From the NCBI GenBank assembly GCA_964608965.1, contig CAZSPZ010000002.1, positions 1 to 64,000 on the forward strand: 64,000 nt of DNA, written 5' to 3'. The DNA comes from UBA10908 sp964608965. GTDB taxonomy: Bacteria > Bacillota > Clostridia > Peptostreptococcales > Anaerovoracaceae. A model generated the notes under the pieces. That model was not told where the DNA came from, made no database searches, and was given only the letters and a program-made list of their open reading frames with translations. The position numbers were made by a program, and so were the translations under genes. This document shows, in pieces, positions 61,169 to 64,000 of the stretch; position 1 is the first letter of the stretch, and every line of letters begins with the position of its first letter.

Positions 61169-61196
61169 AAACCGAGGCAGTTGCCTCGGTTTTTTA
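61169..61196 (+). terminator. Terminator of rpsF-ssb-rpsR
   Basis: An 11-bp stem (AAACCGAGGCA with its complement, 61169-61192), a 2-nt apex, and a run of T. Confidence 0.92.
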
Positions 61197-61325
61197 TTGT
61201 TATCAAATCCACCCGCTCTGCGGGTGAGTAAAGAAAAGCTTTAGCTTTGGGTAGAAAAAAGAAACCCCCTTTGCTAAAATAAATCAGGTTCGCCAACCGA
61301 TTACGAAGCAAAGAAGGAGTCTAAT

Positions 61326-61796
61326 TTGGATACGCAAAGTTTAGCACACAGCAAGTGGAATTGCAAATATCATGTGGTGTTTGCGGCAAAATACAGGAGA
61401 CAGGTAGTCTATGGACAACTCAGAAAAGACATAGGAACCATTCTAAGGAAATTATGTGAGCAAAAGGGAATAGAAATCATCGAAGCAGAGTTATGCCCGA
61501 ATCATGTGCATATGTTGATCAGTATACCACCCAAATACAGTGTGGCAAGTATCATGGGATATCTCAAAGGGAAAAGTTCTTTGATGATTTTTGACAGGCA
61601 TGCAAACATGAAATACAAATATGGAAATCGGCATTTCTGGTGCCGTGGCTATTATGTCGATACGGTTGGCCGAAACAAAAAAGTTATTGAGGAATACATA
61701 AGAAATCAACTTCAGGAAGACATAGCATCCGATCAGATTAGTTTGAAAGAATACATTGACCCGTTCACGGGTGAGCAGGTCAAGCAAGGCAAATAA
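61326..61796 (+). CDS. tnpA: IS200/IS605-family TnpA transposase
   Basis: A 156-residue Y1 HUH transposase. CKYHVVFAAKYRRQVV is the N-terminal family motif, NHVHMLI (about residues 59-65) gives the HUH metal pair, and IEEYIRNQ (about 120-128) the catalytic Tyr. All key residues are present, so the protein may be active. The start is TTG at 61326, with AAGGAG 8 nt upstream. No TnpB accompanies it. Confidence 0.93.
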   Translation: MDTQSLAHSKWNCKYHVVFAAKYRRQVVYGQLRKDIGTILRKLCEQKGIEIIEAELCPNHVHMLISIPPKYSVASIMGYLKGKSSLMIFDRHANMKYKYGNRHFWCRGYYVDTVGRNKKVIEEYIRNQLQEDIASDQISLKEYIDPFTGEQVKQGK

Positions 61797-61799
61797 AGA

Positions 61800-61893
61800 C
61801 TGCCCCTTGAGGGGCAGCCAGTAAAGATAATGCGGTTGGCGGACTGTTCAATGCGTCTTGAGACGCTGGCCAGTACCAAGCCCTTATAGGGCT
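61800..61893 (+). repeat. Hairpin array after tnpA
   Basis: Three compact stems precede the right-end hairpin: CTGCCCC-TTGA-GGGGCAG (61800-61817), GCGTC-TTGA-GACGC (61853-61866) and AGCCCT-TAT-AGGGCT (61879-61893). The first may terminate tnpA, although no T-run follows. Two share a TTGA loop. Confidence 0.7.
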
Positions 61894-62017
61894 ATCCCAT
61901 ACCACCAGTTTCACTGGTGGTCATGATTGTATTTTAAAACGAAGAATAACGACGTTTGCAGCCTTGCTTTGCAGAGAGGAACGATGCAGGCAGACTGTGT
62001 GGTTTTTGTGTTTTTCT

Positions 62018-62045
62018 ATGACACGCGATATTTTTATGGTATACT
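62018..62045 (+). promoter_or_regulatory. gdpP promoter
   Basis: ATGACA (62018-62023), 16-nt spacer, TATACT (62040-62045) with extended TGG. It lies between the IS element and gdpP, about 48 nt before the start codon. Confidence 0.72.
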
Positions 62046-62092
62046 AATGTATCTATGCGGTAGACAGTTTATGTTTGCTGAAAGGCAACCAA

Positions 62093-64000
62093 ATGGGAAA
62101 AAAGTTTCTGCACAATATCATAGAGCCATATCTGAAAGTGGACCTCGTTTTTATGGTTTTCCTTTCTGTTTGCGTTCTTTGGTTCAGCCTTCCCGCCGGA
62201 GTATTATGCCTTTTTCTGACGTTGGCAGTGCAGGTTTACCACGGTAAATTTACGACGAGTAAATCAATCGACCAATTTGATTCATACGAAGAAAGCCTTT
62301 TCCGCGACAAGGATGAAATCGCGCGAACGCTTATTGAGTGTACGCCGCTCCTTCTTTGCGTCATCAATATGGAAGGACAGCTTCTTTGGAGCAACGCCCG
62401 GTTTGACGCGCTGTTTAAAAGCGAAGACGATCTTTATGACAAAGTCGACAAAGAGAAAATTATGATTTTCTTCGATAACCCGGAAAAGCAAATCCAAGTG
62501 GAATTCGACAAGAAAATTTACCGCATTACAGCGGACTCCATGCAGAATTACGACGGGGACAAGAAAATGCTTTTCTGGTCGAACGTTACCGGCTACGAAA
62601 TAGTAAAAGAACTTTACAGCAATGAACGCGCCTGTGTCGCGCTGATTAATATCGATAATTACGATGATTTGCTCGCCAGCTCTCCTTCCGAGGAACAATC
62701 CACAATCACTGCGGAAATCGACAAGATGATCCGTACGTGGGCGCAGGGAATGGACGCGGCCATATCAAGAATGCGAAGCAACCGGTACGTGATGTTTTTT
62801 GAAAACAAACATTTGGAAACTCTTCGAAGCGATAAATTCCCGATTATCAACAACATTCACGGAATAGAAACGAAAGCTGATTTTCCCACTTCTTTATCCA
62901 TCGGAATCGGAATCGGAGCGAAGACTTTATCGGAGCTTCAGGATTTTGCGGCAGACGCTTTAGATTTGGCATTGGGCCGGGGCGGCGATCAAGTCGTCTT
63001 AAAACGCAATGGCGGAGACATAGAGTTTTTCGGCGGAGCGCTTCCCACAGTGGAAAAACGCAACAAGGGTAAATCCAGGATAATGGCGCACGCTTTACAG
63101 CAGCTGATCACGTCTTCGGACCGCGTGATTATTATGGGACATGTCCGCCCGGATATGGATTGCTTTGGCGCGGCGGTAGGAATATATCACATCGCCGACA
63201 ATTCTTCCACTCCAACGGACATCGTCTTAAACCATGTGGACGAAGCCATCGAGGGAATTTACGAAGCAGCCGCGGCTGCCGATCGATTCACGTTTATAAA
63301 AAGCGAAAAAGCTTTGGAGTTGATCGACAGGAATACGCTTCTTGTGGTCGTGGACACTCATATCGGATCGTTGACCGAATGCCCGGAGCTTCTTTCCCAG
63401 ACAGATAAAATCGTGGTGATCGATCATCACAGAAAATCCAAGGATGCGATAGAAAACGCCACGCTCACCCATATGGAAGCATACGCTTCCTCCTCTTCGG
63501 AACTTGTAACGGAAATATTGCAGTATTCGGGAGAAAAGGGTGACATCGGAAAGTTCGAAGCAGAAGCTTTGCTGGCGGGTATCACTGTCGATACGAAGAA
63601 TTTTACCGTAAATGCCGGAGTCAGAACGTTCGAAGCCGCTTCGTGGCTCAGAAGATGCGGTGCGGATATCGTTACGGTAAGAAGTTTCTTTAAAATGCGC
63701 CTGGAATTTTTCCAAAAGAAAGTAAGCCTGATTGCAAGTGCGGAGATTCTCCCAAACGGCGTGGCGATAGCCTACACGAAAGACTACGATCCGGCCATGC
63801 AGGTTCTGACGTCGCAGGCGGCAGATGAACTTTTGGATATGAAAGGTGTAAAGGCGGCCTTTGTGGCAGGTAGGGGAAAAAGCACCACCATGCTTTCGGG
63901 GCGTTCGCTCGGTCAGTTGAATGTGCAGACCATATTGGAAAAATTAGGGGGCGGAGGTCATTTGACCACAGCCGGCGCGCAGCTTTCGGAAACGCCTGAA
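62093..64000 (+). CDS. gdpP: GdpP (YybT) cyclic-di-AMP phosphodiesterase, cut by window edge
   Basis: About 636 codons are visible from the ATG at 62093 (AAAGG 7 nt upstream); the frame runs off the right edge. Order: two membrane helices (residues about 15-50), a PAS-like domain (about 75-150), a degenerate GGDEF domain with SNRYVMFF in place of the active loop (about 170-300), and a DHH/DHHA1 phosphodiesterase with GHVRPDMDCFG, VVDTH, DHHRKS and GGGGHLTTAGA. It hydrolyses c-di-AMP and so affects cell-wall and potassium balance. The DHHA1 motif is reached, so only the last residues are missing. Confidence 0.95.
   Translation, partial: MGKKFLHNIIEPYLKVDLVFMVFLSVCVLWFSLPAGVLCLFLTLAVQVYHGKFTTSKSIDQFDSYEESLFRDKDEIARTLIECTPLLLCVINMEGQLLWSNARFDALFKSEDDLYDKVDKEKIMIFFDNPEKQIQVEFDKKIYRITADSMQNYDGDKKMLFWSNVTGYEIVKELYSNERACVALINIDNYDDLLASSPSEEQSTITAEIDKMIRTWAQGMDAAISRMRSNRYVMFFENKHLETLRSDKFPIINNIHGIETKADFPTSLSIGIGIGAKTLSELQDFAADALDLALGRGGDQVVLKRNGGDIEFFGGALPTVEKRNKGKSRIMAHALQQLITSSDRVIIMGHVRPDMDCFGAAVGIYHIADNSSTPTDIVLNHVDEAIEGIYEAAAAADRFTFIKSEKALELIDRNTLLVVVDTHIGSLTECPELLSQTDKIVVIDHHRKSKDAIENATLTHMEAYASSSSELVTEILQYSGEKGDIGKFEAEALLAGITVDTKNFTVNAGVRTFEAASWLRRCGADIVTVRSFFKMRLEFFQKKVSLIASAEILPNGVAIAYTKDYDPAMQVLTSQAADELLDMKGVKAAFVAGRGKSTTMLSGRSLGQLNVQTILEKLGGGGHLTTAGAQLSETPE

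Larger units (their letters stand above)
61205..61930 (+). mobile_element. IS200-type insertion sequence between rpsR and gdpP
   Basis: A single TnpA gene (61326-61796) flanked by subterminal hairpins, CACCCGC-TCT-GCGGGTG at 61210-61226 and CCACCAGT-TTC-ACTGGTGG at 61902-61920, with no inverted terminal repeats. This fits the IS200/IS605 family, which moves single-stranded DNA and recognises end hairpins. Exact ends cannot be fixed from one copy. It interrupts the usual rpsR-gdpP-rplI neighbourhood without breaking a gene. Confidence 0.82.

Overview
The window spans the chromosomal replication origin of a low-to-mid GC Gram-positive anaerobe. The gene content fits the class Clostridia: Soj/Spo0J with consensus parS sites, WalH-WalI-WalJ-HtrA, M42 peptidases and GdpP. 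I place it near the Family XIII/Peptostreptococcales lineages by inference only; no rRNA is present to test this. Gene polarity supports an origin near 25-27 kb: genes to its left lie almost all on the minus strand, and those just to its right on the plus strand.

Layout from left to right. 1-4.6 kb: htrA (cut by the window edge), walJ, walI, walH and a secreted protein of unknown function, all minus, without the walRK kinase/regulator pair. 4.7-6.0 kb: an RNase H-HAD phosphatase fusion with a promoter that predicts a leaderless mRNA. 6.1-10.0 kb: a sugar-acid cluster (enolase-superfamily dehydratase, glycerate 2-kinase, unusual enolase homologue). 10.1-16.3 kb: a nitroimidazole-resistance-like flavoprotein, spo0J-soj, two parS sites (one built into a terminator hairpin), and accessory flavodoxin, MerR, racemase, FMN-reductase and LysE genes. 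16.3-22.8 kb: the conserved rsmG-mnmG-mnmE and khpB-yidC-yidD-rnpA-rpmH block. 22.9-26.6 kb: recF-dnaN-dnaA on the minus strand, so this module is inverted relative to the usual rpmH/dnaA divergence. The dnaA-dnaN gap carries DnaA boxes, a GC step and six DnaA-trios. 27.1-35.2 kb: gyrB, gyrA, an M20 peptidase, trpS behind an overlapping 18-residue leader ORF, a DUF2148 protein and a YczE-like membrane protein.

35.3-42.5 kb is a defence island: an mrr gene split by an in-frame amber codon, an Eco57I-type methylase paired with a 1127-residue GIY-YIG/SF2-helicase protein, and a MazEF-type toxin-antitoxin pair. 42.5-47.3 kb holds three tandem M42 aminopeptidases, a nucleotidyltransferase and a PAP2 phosphatase. 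47.3-55.5 kb is one eight-gene aromatic amino-acid operon (aroF-tyrA-aroB-aroA-aroC-pheA-aroEK-aroQ) covering the whole shikimate pathway to prephenate and phenylpyruvate. Upstream of it is a complete attenuator: a 32-codon leader packed with Phe and Tyr codons, an antiterminator strand and an intrinsic terminator. 55.6-64 kb: a PatB/MalY lyase, an OPT transporter, pyruvate kinase, rpsF-ssb-rpsR, an IS200-type element, and the start of gdpP, cut by the right edge.

The most interesting items are the Phe/Tyr attenuator, the parS-terminator overlap, the enolase homologue that has lost catalytic residues, the inverted origin module with DnaA-trios, the GIY-YIG-helicase restriction system, and two fusion genes that keep an internal ribosome-binding site and in-frame ATG at the domain boundary.
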